From contig CAMDJH010000020.1 in NCBI GenBank assembly GCA_945900455.1, forward strand, positions 1 to 39,890: 39,890 bases of DNA. Reading direction: 5' to 3'. The stretch is from Akkermansia muciniphila. Its GTDB lineage: Bacteria > Verrucomicrobiota > Verrucomicrobiia > Limisphaerales > UBA9464. Position 1 is the stretch's first letter. The number at the start of each line of letters is the position of its first letter. A program made the position numbers and the translations under genes. The notes below the pieces were generated by a model. That model was not told where the DNA came from. It was given only the letters and a program-made list of their open reading frames with translations, and searched no databases. Shown here in pieces: positions 25,631 through 34,642 of this stretch.

Positions 25631-26191
25631 ATGGTTGTCGATCGCAAACCTCTGAATTGGTGGGAGCGGAGCTACTTGCCGGCAATAGCCGGAGGGTTCC
25701 GAGTCACGTGGCGGCATTTTGCCAATACGGTGTTCCGCCGAAAATCCGTCACCATGCAGTACCCCGAGGAAAAGTGGGTGATGCCGGAGGGGTATCGTGG
25801 GGCTCCCTACCTGGTGTCGGATGTGGACGGTCATACAAAATGTGTCTCCTGCCAACTCTGCGAGTTCATCTGCCCGCCCAAGGCGATTCTGATCACGCCG
25901 CCAGGGCCGGCGGGGCTGGCCCCGGATCGGCCGAATGCGGAAAAGATGCCGCGTGAATTCGAGATCAACATGCTTCGTTGCATCTTCTGCGGCCTCTGCC
26001 AGGAAGTGTGCCCGGAAGAGGCGATCTTCTTGCAGAAGGATTATTCCCTGACCGGGCTGGCGCGGGGGGAGATGATTTATAACAAGGAAAAACTGCTGAA
26101 ACTCGGGGGCGTTGACACGGGCATTCAAAAGTGGAAGCAAAAGCTGAACGAAGCCCGCGAACAGGAAGTGTTTCCGGTGCAAGGGTCATGA
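25631..26191 (+). CDS. nuoI: NADH-quinone oxidoreductase subunit I
   Basis: This ferredoxin-like subunit, 186 aa, has two [4Fe-4S] clusters (N6a, N6b): Cys71/74/77 with Cys81, and Cys117/120/123 with Cys127. Each set is in the CxxCxxCxxxCP arrangement. YPEEKWVMPEGYRGAPYLV matches the family's N-terminal region. AAAGGTG lies just upstream of the ATG, one of the few clear Shine-Dalgarno sites in the operon. Length is normal for the group. Confidence 0.95.
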   Translation: MVVDRKPLNWWERSYLPAIAGGFRVTWRHFANTVFRRKSVTMQYPEEKWVMPEGYRGAPYLVSDVDGHTKCVSCQLCEFICPPKAILITPPGPAGLAPDRPNAEKMPREFEINMLRCIFCGLCQEVCPEEAIFLQKDYSLTGLARGEMIYNKEKLLKLGGVDTGIQKWKQKLNEAREQEVFPVQGS

Positions 26192-26254
26192 TCCTGGAGA
26201 TTCCCAATGCACCGGCCGCCGAACGATGAAACCCGGTCGATCCCTATCTAAGCC

Positions 26255-26764
26255 ATGCCGCCGCTGACTGATTTGCTGTTTTACGTGTTTGCCGGGCTGA
26301 CCTTGGCGTGCGGTCTCCTATGCGTCGTCAATCCCTTCAGCCGCAACCCGGTGACCAGTGCCATGTTCCTCGTCCTGACCATCGTGTCGATGGCGGGGTT
26401 GTTTATCCTGTTGCACGCATTCTTCCTCGCGGCGGTCCAAATCCTTGTATACGCGGGAGCAGTGATGGTGCTTTTTCTCTTTGTGATTATGCTACTCGAC
26501 TTGCGGGAGGAGGAGCGTCGTCGCATTCGGACTTTTTCGCTGGGGACCGGCGCCCTGATCGTCGTGGTCGTTGCCGGCCTGCTGGTGCGGGTTTTGTCCG
26601 GCGCCGTGCCTGTCCGCCCGACCGGCCTTGGGGTCGAGGGTCATACGAAGATTCTCGGGCGGATTTTATTTGAACAATACGTCCTGCCATTTGAAGTGTT
26701 GTCGCTGTTGCTCCTCGTCGCAATGGTGGGTGTCATTCTCTTGAGCAAGAAGGACATGAAGTAA
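26255..26764 (+). CDS. nuoJ: NADH-quinone oxidoreductase subunit J
   Basis: This is the ND6-like membrane subunit, 169 aa, about five transmembrane helices. [20 protein letters not shown] followed by [11 protein letters not shown] is the conserved third-helix motif of this family. A 63-bp gap after nuoI holds no gene. The start at 26255 has no Shine-Dalgarno sequence. Confidence 0.93.
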   Translation: MPPLTDLLFYVFAGLTLACGLLCVVNPFSRNPVTSAMFLVLTIVSMAGLFILLHAFFLAAVQILVYAGAVMVLFLFVIMLLDLREEERRRIRTFSLGTGALIVVVVAGLLVRVLSGAVPVRPTGLGVEGHTKILGRILFEQYVLPFEVLSLLLLVAMVGVILLSKKDMK

Positions 26765-26792
26765 CAACCCGCGAAATCCAATCAAAAAGCGC

Positions 26793-27098
26793 ATGACTCC
26801 CGGACTCAATCATTACCTGGTGGTGAGTGGCCTCTTGTTTTCCCTTGGCTTGCTGGGGGTGCTGGGACGACGCAACCTTTTGATCATCTATATGGGGTTG
26901 GAGCTGATGCTCAATGCTGGCAATCTCGCCCTGGTGTCCTTTTCGCGATTTAACGAAAATTTGAACGGACAGGTCATGGTCTTTTTCACGATCACAGTGG
27001 CCGCGGCGGAAGTGGCGGTCGGTCTCGCGCTAATCGTCGCCCTCTACCGCAAGCGCCAGACGGCGCATGTCGAGGATCTGACGACGCTGAAGTTTTAA
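26793..27098 (+). CDS. nuoK: NADH-quinone oxidoreductase subunit K
   Basis: This is the ND4L-like membrane subunit, 101 aa, with three helices. The family residues are in [19 protein letters not shown] (helix 2, conserved Glu) and [19 protein letters not shown] (helix 3, conserved Glu); both glutamates belong to the proton pathway. The length is exactly that expected. Confidence 0.95.
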   Translation: MTPGLNHYLVVSGLLFSLGLLGVLGRRNLLIIYMGLELMLNAGNLALVSFSRFNENLNGQVMVFFTITVAAAEVAVGLALIVALYRKRQTAHVEDLTTLKF

Positions 27099-27108
27099 AC
27101 GTATTTCC

Positions 27109-29073
27109 ATGGATTCTCACATCCTCGAACACGCCGCCGATACCGGTAGTCGCCTGCAGGATCTCGCCTGGATGGTGTTGTTTGCCCCGTTGATTGCCGC
27201 GGCCGGGAGCTATGTTTTTCTCCGCCGCGATCGCTCGCTTACGGCGGGTTTCAACATCGCCGCCGTCGCCCTGAGTTTTCTCCTGAGCGGGGTGTTGTTG
27301 GCCGCCTTTGCTGGACAGAACGTGGCGGGATCGCCGTTTTCCTGGTTGCCGGTTGCGGGGTTGGATATCTCGTTCGGGCTGCGCCTCGACAATCTCTCGC
27401 TTGTCATGCTGCTGGTGGTAACGGGAGTGGCACTTCTCGTGATGCTTTTTTCAACGGGCTATATGCACGAGGATCCGGGGTACAGCCGTTTCTTCTGCAC
27501 TCTGAGTCTTTTTGTTTTTTCCATGCTCGGCATTGTCCTCGCCGACAACTTCGTGATGATGTTTGTTTTTTGGGAATTAGTCGGTGTCTCAAGCTATTTG
27601 TTGATCGGGTTCTGGTATGATCGGGGGGCGGCGGCGGATGCGGCGAAGAAGGCCTTTCTGACCAATCGACTCGGTGATTTTGGATTTTTGCTTGGGATTC
27701 TTCTGATCTGGTCTGCCACCGGCACGGTGCATTTTGGGTCGGCGGAGGCGTTTCTGCTCGCGCATCCCCTGGCCCTTGGCTCCACCGCCTCGCTCGCGGG
27801 CGTCTTGGTTTTCATGGGAGCGATGGGTAAGAGCGCCCAGTTTCCGCTGCATGTCTGGCTGCCGGATGCGATGGAAGGTCCCACCCCGGTCTCCGCCCTG
27901 ATCCATGCGGCGACCATGGTTGCGGCCGGTGTCTACATGCTGTGCCGAGTCTTCTTTCTCTACACCTTGCCGGCCGGTTGGCCCGACTGGCTGGGATTCC
28001 TTCAGGGAATTCCGGCCTCTTCGATCATCGCCTGGATCGGCGGAATTACCGCCCTGCTGGCGGCGCTCATTGCGGTGCAACAGAATGACATCAAGCGCAT
28101 TCTGGCGTATTCGACTTTGTCGCAACTTGGACTGATGGTCTTGGCGGTGGGGTTGGGAGCCCAGTTGCGGGCCCCCAACGCCGGGGCGGCGATGTTTCAC
28201 CTCGTGACCCACGCATCGTTTAAAGCGCTCCTTTTTTTGGGTGCCGGATCCGTCATCCACGCGTGTCATCACGAGCAGGATATCTGGAAAATGGGTGGGC
28301 TCTGGCAACGGATGCCCGTGACGTTTGTTACGTTCCTGGTGGGAACGCTCGCCCTCATGGGAGTGCCGTTATTCAGTGGCTTTTATTCCAAGGATGACAT
28401 TCTGGCAACTTCCCTGGAAGAGGGACCGGTCCTCTTCGGTTTGGCGGTGCTGGTGTCGGTGCTGACCACTTTCTACATGAGCCGCCTGCTGCTGGTGGCG
28501 TTTCTAGGACGTCCGCGCGGCAGCGGAGCCGGGCAGGCCCTCGAATCTCCGTCCACGATGACCTGGCCGTTGATCGCGCTGGCCATTCCGTCCGTGTTTT
28601 CCGGGTGGCAGATCTTCGGGGTGTCGCAGTTTCTGACCCGACATTTTCGGCCGGCGTTCCAGGTGCACGAATTGGACCCGCTGTTCGGCCCGTTCAATCA
28701 CAACCCGACCGCGGCGATGTTTGGGTTTGCCGCGGTCCTCTTTGGCACGAGCTTGGCCGCGTGGCTTTATTATGGGGCGGAGCGTGATCCGCTGCCGGGC
28801 CTGATGGGGCGGCTTGCCCGGGCGATGCGGCACCGGTTCTATTTTGACGAGATTTATGAGGCGACCGTGGTGCCATTGCATGACGGCCTGGCGGCGATAG
28901 CCGGGTGGTTGGATCGCTGGGTTATTTCCGGCCTGCTCGTTCGGGGTCTGCCCGGCACGGTGGAAATTGCCGGTCGGGCGCTGCGACTGGTGCAGACGGG
29001 CAATCTGCAAACGTATGGACTCTGGTTTGCCGCGGGGGCCGCGCTGCTGGCCGTCTTGGCCCTCAAAAAGTAA
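27109..29073 (+). CDS. nuoL: NADH-quinone oxidoreductase subunit L
   Basis: This is the largest proton-pumping (ND5-like, Mrp-antiporter-type) subunit, 654 aa, predicted 15-16 helices plus the long lateral helix. FFCTLSLFVFSMLGIVLADNF, FWELVGVSSYLLIGFWYD, KSAQFPLHVWLPDAMEGPTPVSALIHAATMV and LAYSTLSQLGLMVLAVG are all present, with the conserved Glu and Lys of the channel. It starts 10 bp after nuoK. Confidence 0.96.
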   Translation: MDSHILEHAADTGSRLQDLAWMVLFAPLIAAAGSYVFLRRDRSLTAGFNIAAVALSFLLSGVLLAAFAGQNVAGSPFSWLPVAGLDISFGLRLDNLSLVMLLVVTGVALLVMLFSTGYMHEDPGYSRFFCTLSLFVFSMLGIVLADNFVMMFVFWELVGVSSYLLIGFWYDRGAAADAAKKAFLTNRLGDFGFLLGILLIWSATGTVHFGSAEAFLLAHPLALGSTASLAGVLVFMGAMGKSAQFPLHVWLPDAMEGPTPVSALIHAATMVAAGVYMLCRVFFLYTLPAGWPDWLGFLQGIPASSIIAWIGGITALLAALIAVQQNDIKRILAYSTLSQLGLMVLAVGLGAQLRAPNAGAAMFHLVTHASFKALLFLGAGSVIHACHHEQDIWKMGGLWQRMPVTFVTFLVGTLALMGVPLFSGFYSKDDILATSLEEGPVLFGLAVLVSVLTTFYMSRLLLVAFLGRPRGSGAGQALESPSTMTWPLIALAIPSVFSGWQIFGVSQFLTRHFRPAFQVHELDPLFGPFNHNPTAAMFGFAAVLFGTSLAAWLYYGAERDPLPGLMGRLARAMRHRFYFDEIYEATVVPLHDGLAAIAGWLDRWVISGLLVRGLPGTVEIAGRALRLVQTGNLQTYGLWFAAGAALLAVLALKK

Positions 29074-29078
29074 CCGCC

Positions 29079-30611
29079 ATGCTGACCTTTCTCATTCTTC
29101 TGCCGCTGATCACCGCGCTGGTGGTCCTGGCGATTCCGGGGAACTACCGCTTCATCATCCGTTGCGTCGCGTTGCTCGGAACGCTGGAGACGGCGATCTG
29201 GGCGGCGATCCTGTTTTTTCGCTCAATTCCCGGCACACCGGATTATCAGTTTGAACAGCTCGTCCCTTGGATTTCGGCCGGCGGACTTCATGTAAACTAC
29301 CATGTGGGTGTCGATGGAATTAGTGTAGGACTGGTGTTGGCCGCGGCGTGGGTGGGCTTTGCCGCCACCGCGGTTTCCTGGGATGTCGAACGGGAGAGTA
29401 AGATGTTCTATGTACTATTGATGCTGATGATCAGTGGTTCGATCGGGGCGTTTGCGTCACTGGACCTTTTCTTCTTCTACTTCTTCAACGAGTTGGCTCT
29501 CGTGCCGACATTCATAATGATCGGAGTCTGGGGTTGGGGGACGGATCGACAGGCGGCCGCTTTCCGCATCACGCTATACCTCACCCTGGGAGCGCTAGTG
29601 GCGCTCGTAGGTCTGGTGGCCCTTTACACGGTGACGGGTACCCTGGATGTCACGGAATTGCAGCGACAGCTTGCCGGCCATCCGTTGCCCTTGAAGACGC
29701 AAATGCTGGTGTTCCCGTGTCTGCTCTTTGGATTTGGGACATTGGTTGGATTGTGGCCATTCCATTCCTGGGCGCCGCTGGGATATGCCAGCGCACCCGC
29801 AGCCACCGCGATGATGCATGCGGGCATCTTAAAGAAGGCGGGACTGCTGGCGCTCCTTCGGGTGGCGTGGCCATTTCTTCCGGATGCGGTGGCGTACTGG
29901 ATGCCGGTGCTGGCTTGGTTATGCCTCGGGAATCTTCTTTTCTGTGGATTCGTGGCGTTGCGCCAACGGGATCTCAATCTGTTGATTGGCAACTCCAGCC
30001 TGGCCCACATGGGATTTGCCTTCCTCGGGTTGGCGAGCATGAACGTGATCGGTCTCACCGGGACGGTGCTGGTCATGGTGGGGCACGCTTTCTTGGCGGG
30101 CCTGAGCTTTGCGCTGACCGGTTGGGTGCGGCAGCAAACGGGCACGGTTGAAATGCCGCGGTTGGGAGGGTTGCTAAGGACCATGCCGTTTATTGGCTCG
30201 GCGATGATCCTCTGCTTTCTGGCCGGGTGCGGGGTCCCGGGTTTTGCTAATTTTGCCGGGGAGTTAGGAGTACTTTTTGGGGCTTGGAAAGGCGCGATGT
30301 ATGGGTTGCACGGATGGGTGTTGGCGGCGGCCTGGGGGGGGTTGGTGATTGGCGGCGTGTACATGATGCGAGCGATCCGGTTGGTGTTGCATGGCGAACC
30401 AAAGCGGGAGTGGGCCGAGGTTTCCGATGCCACCTCCGGGTGGCGTCGGCTACCCTTTGTTGCTCTTCTAGCGGCGCTCGTGTTCTTCGGAGTTGCCCCG
30501 GGTATCCTGACACGGCGCATTGAGCCGGCGGTGGTCGAGATTATTAGAATGGCAGGGCAGCGCGCCCTGCCGGCTGCTCCCCCTGGCGCAACTGCGGCGA
30601 TGCAACGTTGA
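29079..30611 (+). CDS. nuoM: NADH-quinone oxidoreductase subunit M
   Basis: This is the ND4-like proton-pumping subunit, 510 aa from the ATG at 29079, 5 bp after the nuoL stop. An open extension back to 28905 overlaps nuoL and is not real. FFFYFFNELALVPTFIMIGVWG, the conserved His/Lys helix GLWPFHSWAPLGYASAPAATAMMHAGILKKAG, and NSSLAHMGFAFLGLASMNVIG are typical. The 3' end is arginine- and proline-rich. Confidence 0.95.
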   Translation: MLTFLILLPLITALVVLAIPGNYRFIIRCVALLGTLETAIWAAILFFRSIPGTPDYQFEQLVPWISAGGLHVNYHVGVDGISVGLVLAAAWVGFAATAVSWDVERESKMFYVLLMLMISGSIGAFASLDLFFFYFFNELALVPTFIMIGVWGWGTDRQAAAFRITLYLTLGALVALVGLVALYTVTGTLDVTELQRQLAGHPLPLKTQMLVFPCLLFGFGTLVGLWPFHSWAPLGYASAPAATAMMHAGILKKAGLLALLRVAWPFLPDAVAYWMPVLAWLCLGNLLFCGFVALRQRDLNLLIGNSSLAHMGFAFLGLASMNVIGLTGTVLVMVGHAFLAGLSFALTGWVRQQTGTVEMPRLGGLLRTMPFIGSAMILCFLAGCGVPGFANFAGELGVLFGAWKGAMYGLHGWVLAAAWGGLVIGGVYMMRAIRLVLHGEPKREWAEVSDATSGWRRLPFVALLAALVFFGVAPGILTRRIEPAVVEIIRMAGQRALPAAPPGATAAMQR

Positions 30612-30624
30612 GCTATTTTCCGAA

Positions 30625-32133
30625 ATGAATTCCGGACTGATTTCGATCGAACTGGGTGTTGGCCTATTGGGTCTCATTGTGTTGATGGCTGACCTGTGGA
30701 TTGCGCCCGCCCATCGGCGCTATCTTGGCTGGGGCGCGGCGGCGGCGTTGACGTGTCTGTTGGTGTTTGGCCTGGGCACTCTTGCTCCGCAGTCGGGAAC
30801 CGGCTTTTCCGGACTCTACGTCGTTGATCCGCTCGCCCGGTTTTTCAAGGCGTTTTTCATGCTATCGGGCGTTGTGGTCCTCTTGATGACGGTGGAGTAC
30901 GCCGACCGGCTCGCGGTCGGGTTGTCTGAATTTTTTGCGCTCACCTTGTTTGCAGTTACCGGGATGCTTTTCGCCGCCTCGGCCAACGATCTCACGATGA
31001 TGTTCGTTTCGCTCGAGTTGATCACGGTGACGTTCTATGTCCTGAACAGCTTTCAACGCGGCAAGTTGGCTTCGATTGAAGCCGGTGTGAAGTATCTGAT
31101 ACTCGGGGCGCTGGCGTCTGCCTTCATGGTGTTCGGGATCGCTCTGATTTTCGGCTCGGCCAACACCACACAGTTCCCCGAACTGGCACTCCGCCAACGG
31201 GAATTGTCGGGATCGCCGATTTTTCTCACCGGGCTGGCGTTCGTCCTCGCCGGCCTCGGATTCAAAATCGCCGCCGTTCCGTTTCACGGCTGGGCACCCG
31301 ATGTTTACCAGGGGTCACCGGCTCCGGCGACGGCCCTGCTCGCCGTCGGTTCGAAGGCGGCGGGGTTTGTCTTGCTCTTGCGGCTGCTGTTTGGCGCCGT
31401 TCCCCAAATCGCGACAGAATGGCGGGGCTGCCTTGGGGGCTTGGCGGTGCTTAGCCTGCTCTACGGTAGTTTGGGCGCGATTCCGCAACGGAGCGTGAAG
31501 CGGCTCATGGGCTATTCGAGCATCGCCAACGCCGGATTCCTGCTGTTGGGGGTGGCGGCCGTTAGTCCAGCAGGTTCCATTGCCGTCCTCTATTACTTGG
31601 CTGCCTACTGTTTCACAGTCCTGGCGGTGTTCACCGTGTTATGCGTCGTGATGAATGGCTCGGATGCGGATGACATGGCAGACCTCGCCGGCCTGGGCGT
31701 CCGGTCTCCAGTGCTCGCGGCGGTGATGACATTGGCGTTGGCGTCGCTGGCGGGTGTGCCACCGCTGGCGGGATTCATTGGGAAATTTCTGATACTTCGC
31801 GCGGTGATCGCGGCCGGTGCAACGCATCCTGGATATTACGGGTTGGCGGCGGTTGCCGTGATCGGCGCCGTGATTTCACTCTACTACTATTTCGGAATTG
31901 TCCGGATGATGTACTGGGGGGGGGAATCCCAGGAGCGGTCGGGAATCGCCATGACTCCCGGGTCGGGAATCGCTCTTCTCGTGTGCGTGGTGGGAATCTT
32001 ATATTTGGGCATCGCTCCGCACGGTCTGCTTCAACTTTCCGCGGATGCCATCGCTCCGCTTCAGCCATCAGGGGCTGCCGTAGTTCTTTCGGAGCACCTC
32101 GGCGTTGTAACTCCGGGTGGTGCCAGCCGCTGA
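30625..32133 (+). CDS. nuoN: NADH-quinone oxidoreductase subunit N
   Basis: This is the ND2-like proton-pumping subunit, 502 aa from the ATG at 30625, 13 bp after nuoM. It shows SLELITVTFYVLNSFQRGKLASIEAGVKYLILGALASAF, VPFHGWAPDVYQGSPAPATALLAVGSKAAG and MGYSSIANAGFLLLG. An earlier start at 30520 overlaps nuoM and is rejected. A run of nine G residues (31916-31924) falls inside MMYWGGES. The last 66 bp overlap the oppositely transcribed gene ending at 32068. Confidence 0.95.
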   Translation: MNSGLISIELGVGLLGLIVLMADLWIAPAHRRYLGWGAAAALTCLLVFGLGTLAPQSGTGFSGLYVVDPLARFFKAFFMLSGVVVLLMTVEYADRLAVGLSEFFALTLFAVTGMLFAASANDLTMMFVSLELITVTFYVLNSFQRGKLASIEAGVKYLILGALASAFMVFGIALIFGSANTTQFPELALRQRELSGSPIFLTGLAFVLAGLGFKIAAVPFHGWAPDVYQGSPAPATALLAVGSKAAGFVLLLRLLFGAVPQIATEWRGCLGGLAVLSLLYGSLGAIPQRSVKRLMGYSSIANAGFLLLGVAAVSPAGSIAVLYYLAAYCFTVLAVFTVLCVVMNGSDADDMADLAGLGVRSPVLAAVMTLALASLAGVPPLAGFIGKFLILRAVIAAGATHPGYYGLAAVAVIGAVISLYYYFGIVRMMYWGGESQERSGIAMTPGSGIALLVCVVGILYLGIAPHGLLQLSADAIAPLQPSGAAVVLSEHLGVVTPGGASR

Positions 32134-32679
32134 CCGAATCTTGATCGAGCCTCTGATGAACTCGACCACCACACCGGTGTAACCCTCGATTTCCACGTGT
32201 TTGCCATAGGCGCATTTTGGAAAGTCCGGCTGACCTGCATACGCCTGAATGGGTTGAACGGATGCGGTGAAGTCGGGGGCGGAAACATACGTGCGCTCGG
32301 GACTCGCGGGCTTCTCCTGGACAGTCTCCCGCCGGGGCACCGCCGGGCGGTCGTCAGCCCGCGCAGGCACCGTGAAGGCAACCGGATCGGGGCGCACCTC
32401 GGGCGCGTAGAGCGCTTTGAGTCGATTGACGTTGAACCTCTGCGTCATGCCCTCCGGCGGGCGTACTTTGATGGACTGGGCGATTATCTCGACGAGGACA
32501 CCCGCGAAGCCCTGGATGTCGATATACACACCATGCGCGCATTGGGGAAAATCTGCCCTCCCTGCCAGCTCACGGATGGGCTGGGGCGTGCCGGAAAAAT
32601 CCGGCGCAGTAATCACCGCCCGCTTTGATGTCGGCGGAGTGGGTTCGTTGATTGGGTCCGATTGAGTTGGTGACGGCAT
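32068..32679 (-). CDS. Uncharacterised two-repeat protein
   Basis: The product is 203 aa with no recognised family. It has no signal peptide, membrane helix or cysteine-rich motif. It is built from two homologous units of about 68 residues (about 25-92 and 134-201), joined by a Pro/Arg-rich linker. Shared features are APDF at the start, QPI....AG..DFP.CA.G, then a beta-rich block (Y/H-x-IDI/VEI-x-G-[FY]-x-GV-[LV]VE-[IF]I-x-x-SIK-[IV]R) and a final RxFN/RSYN...L...Y. The second half of each unit looks like a small SH3/KOW-like barrel. It overlaps the nuoN 3' end by 66 bp tail to tail and lies upstream-to-downstream on the same strand as trmB. Function unknown. Confidence 0.8.
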   Translation of the reverse strand: MPSPTQSDPINEPTPPTSKRAVITAPDFSGTPQPIRELAGRADFPQCAHGVYIDIQGFAGVLVEIIAQSIKVRPPEGMTQRFNVNRLKALYAPEVRPDPVAFTVPARADDRPAVPRRETVQEKPASPERTYVSAPDFTASVQPIQAYAGQPDFPKCAYGKHVEIEGYTGVVVEFIRGSIKIRSAAGTTRSYNAEVLRKNYGSP

Positions 32680-32733
32680 CAGTCTGGCATAGTCCCCTCA
32701 CTCAAACGGAATGGCGAATGGTATTTTTTAGAA

Positions 32734-33444
32734 TTACGAGGATTCCGTGGTTGGCAGCGGACTGGCTGGTTTCGCGGTCCGCCGGAACGTGGCATACCGG
32801 GTCGGAATACCCTGGGCATTGAAGGCCGCTTCAAAATCGGTTTTGACGGCCAGGAGCTCGGCGGGTTCGGGTTCCGGGACAAAGTCACCCCGCGCGCACG
32901 CCGCGGCGAAAACCTCTTGTATCTGCGAGAAATAGCTCGGTTCGTCCGTTCGGAAATAGACCCGGCCACCCGTTGACAGAGCCTGCGCTGCGATGTGGGT
33001 GAACACTTCATTCACAAGGCGTCGCTTCCAGTGACGCCGCTTGGGCCAGGGATCGGGGAAATAGATGTGAAGCGCGGCAAGTGATCCCTGGGGAATCATC
33101 CATTGGACGACGTAGCTCGCTTCCAGGCGGATGACGCGGATGTTGGCAAGACCCAGGCGCTGAGATTTGCGGTCGATTTTGCGGAGCCGGCCGAGCAGAC
33201 GCTCGACGCCGATGAAGTTTCGGTCCTGATGCAGGGCCGCGTATTGGGCGAGGAAGGAGCCGTCGCCCGACCCCAGTTCCAATTCGACCGGATGGTCGTT
33301 TTCAAACAGCGCAACAAAGTTAAGCCGCTCCAGAATGTTGGGCAGCAGACGGCACGAAGGCTCGGGTGGCGTTGCCGGGGAGTTGACCGACCCGGGGGGG
33401 GGGTCAGGCGGCGACGAAAAGGGCGAGTGCGGCGGTGTAAGCAT
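32734..33444 (-). CDS. trmB: tRNA (guanine-N7)-methyltransferase
   Basis: This SAM-dependent enzyme methylates G46 of tRNAs. From the ATG at 33444 it has 236 aa. ELELGSGDGSFLAQYA (54-69) is the SAM loop, NFIGVE follows, and FPDPWPKRRHWKRRLVN (129-145) is the TrmB hallmark. TDFEAAFNAQGIPTRYATFRR is the expected C-terminus. The first 35 residues are Pro/Ser-rich and contain a C10 homopolymer (33394-33403). The start overlaps the 3' end of the FIST gene by 41 bp, suggesting coupled translation. An open start at 33489 also exists. It has no clear Shine-Dalgarno sequence. Confidence 0.9.
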   Translation of the reverse strand: MLTPPHSPFSSPPDPPPGSVNSPATPPEPSCRLLPNILERLNFVALFENDHPVELELGSGDGSFLAQYAALHQDRNFIGVERLLGRLRKIDRKSQRLGLANIRVIRLEASYVVQWMIPQGSLAALHIYFPDPWPKRRHWKRRLVNEVFTHIAAQALSTGGRVYFRTDEPSYFSQIQEVFAAACARGDFVPEPEPAELLAVKTDFEAAFNAQGIPTRYATFRRTAKPASPLPTTESS

Positions 33445-34561
33445 GCAAGAATGTCTGATTGCCCGTCGGACCGATTTCGCCATTGGCAAAAAATCCGATG
33501 AGGGGTAGAGGGCCGAGTTGTTCCTGGATCAGCCCGGAATCCGGGTTGGGCCGGCCGAAGTGCCCTGCGCCACGGCCACTGCAGCAGCAGAGAATCCCTC
33601 CATAGATTGAATGTCCGGATAATCCTGTCCGTGCCCGGGCCAGCAATCGGCCGAGGTCTTCGGTTGCCGCCGCGGGATCGCGTCGTTGGAATTGGATTGT
33701 TTGTCCGGCGCGGGGGAGCGCCCCGACCGCTAGAATCCCCTGGCGGGGATCGGCGCCGAGGAGATTGCGGATGAGGAAATCGCCCCGGCCAAATTCATCT
33801 TGATATTCGGTCCCGGCCAACCCCACGAACAGATGCCCCTGCGATCCGGCCTGCTCCTCCTTCGGCAGGGAGTTAAACGTCTCGACGAGGACCTGGTAGG
33901 CGGGTTTATTGGCGATCGTGTGAATGAAATTTCGTTCCGCCCGGGTAATGGTCCACGGCTGGCCGATGGGAGTGCACCCTTGGGAAACGACGGCCTCGAT
34001 CCCCAGTTGACCTCCGACCGCCAGCGCCACGGCTCCGGATTCAAGCACGGAGCCGTTCAGGAACAAGGGCGCTTTCGTTGCAATTCCGCCAACGGTTGTG
34101 ACTCCCGGGTACGCCTGGTTCCAGGATCGCATCCACCGGTCTCCGTCGAGATCGGACGGGTCGGCCAAGACGAGCCAACCTTTCAAATCCGGCGGGCGAA
34201 GCGTGATCGCAGGGGATTTGGCATCCTCCGATGTGTGCAATTGTTCGGGGGTAAAGTGGTGGGCCTCGAGTCGGGCGCCGGGAAGGTGAAAGAGGCCAAG
34301 GACCAAGCCGCCTTCTGTTTCCTCGGCATTGCAGACAAACTGCCGGCTGGTCGAGCCGACGAGCAAAGGAATGCGGGCGTGCACCCGGAGGACCTCGAGG
34401 AGGTCCGTGGAGTACGCCGCAAACGCGGGGTCGGCAAACAAGAGCCCGACGGTCACGGAGGGATGCGGAAGACGGGACCGGAGACCCGCAGCCCACTTTG
34501 CGAGCGCCGGCTCGTCCCACCCGCCGTTCCAATGTCCGACGACAGCATGGGGATCGCGCAT
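33404..34561 (-). CDS. FIST-domain sensory protein
   Basis: The product is 385 aa with a FIST N-terminal domain (about 30-210) and a FIST C-terminal domain (about 220-375). The diagnostic C-terminal motif is LIGFFANGEIGPTGNQTFLH followed by YTAALALF. GILCCCSGRG is a typical Cys-containing FIST stretch, and TTVGGIATKAPLFLNG is family-like. FIST domains are thought to bind small ligands such as amino acids and are often fused to signalling outputs. Here the protein stands alone with no kinase, cyclase or methyl-acceptor domain. It is the gene before trmB and overlaps it. Its ligand and partner are not evident. Confidence 0.87.
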   Translation of the reverse strand: MRDPHAVVGHWNGGWDEPALAKWAAGLRSRLPHPSVTVGLLFADPAFAAYSTDLLEVLRVHARIPLLVGSTSRQFVCNAEETEGGLVLGLFHLPGARLEAHHFTPEQLHTSEDAKSPAITLRPPDLKGWLVLADPSDLDGDRWMRSWNQAYPGVTTVGGIATKAPLFLNGSVLESGAVALAVGGQLGIEAVVSQGCTPIGQPWTITRAERNFIHTIANKPAYQVLVETFNSLPKEEQAGSQGHLFVGLAGTEYQDEFGRGDFLIRNLLGADPRQGILAVGALPRAGQTIQFQRRDPAAATEDLGRLLARARTGLSGHSIYGGILCCCSGRGAGHFGRPNPDSGLIQEQLGPLPLIGFFANGEIGPTGNQTFLHAYTAALALFVAA

Positions 34562-34642
34562 GGGGCGAGGCTAGCGTGGCCGCGGGCGCGGTGCTTGGAA
34601 AAAGATTATTTTCCTACCACTGGGGTCGGTGGCGGTGGGGCA

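Noticed and set aside
28905-29078. N-terminal extension of nuoM upstream of 29079
   Set aside because: It overlaps the end of nuoL, and the family N-terminus (LTFLILLPLI) starts at 29079.
30520-30624. N-terminal extension of nuoN upstream of 30625
   Set aside because: It overlaps the end of nuoM and is not hydrophobic like the family start; the ATG at 30625 fits NuoN.
31916-31924. Run of nine G residues in nuoN as a phase-variation tract
   Set aside because: The frame is intact across it and a switch in complex I would be costly; it is more likely chance, so it is only noted in the nuoN entry.
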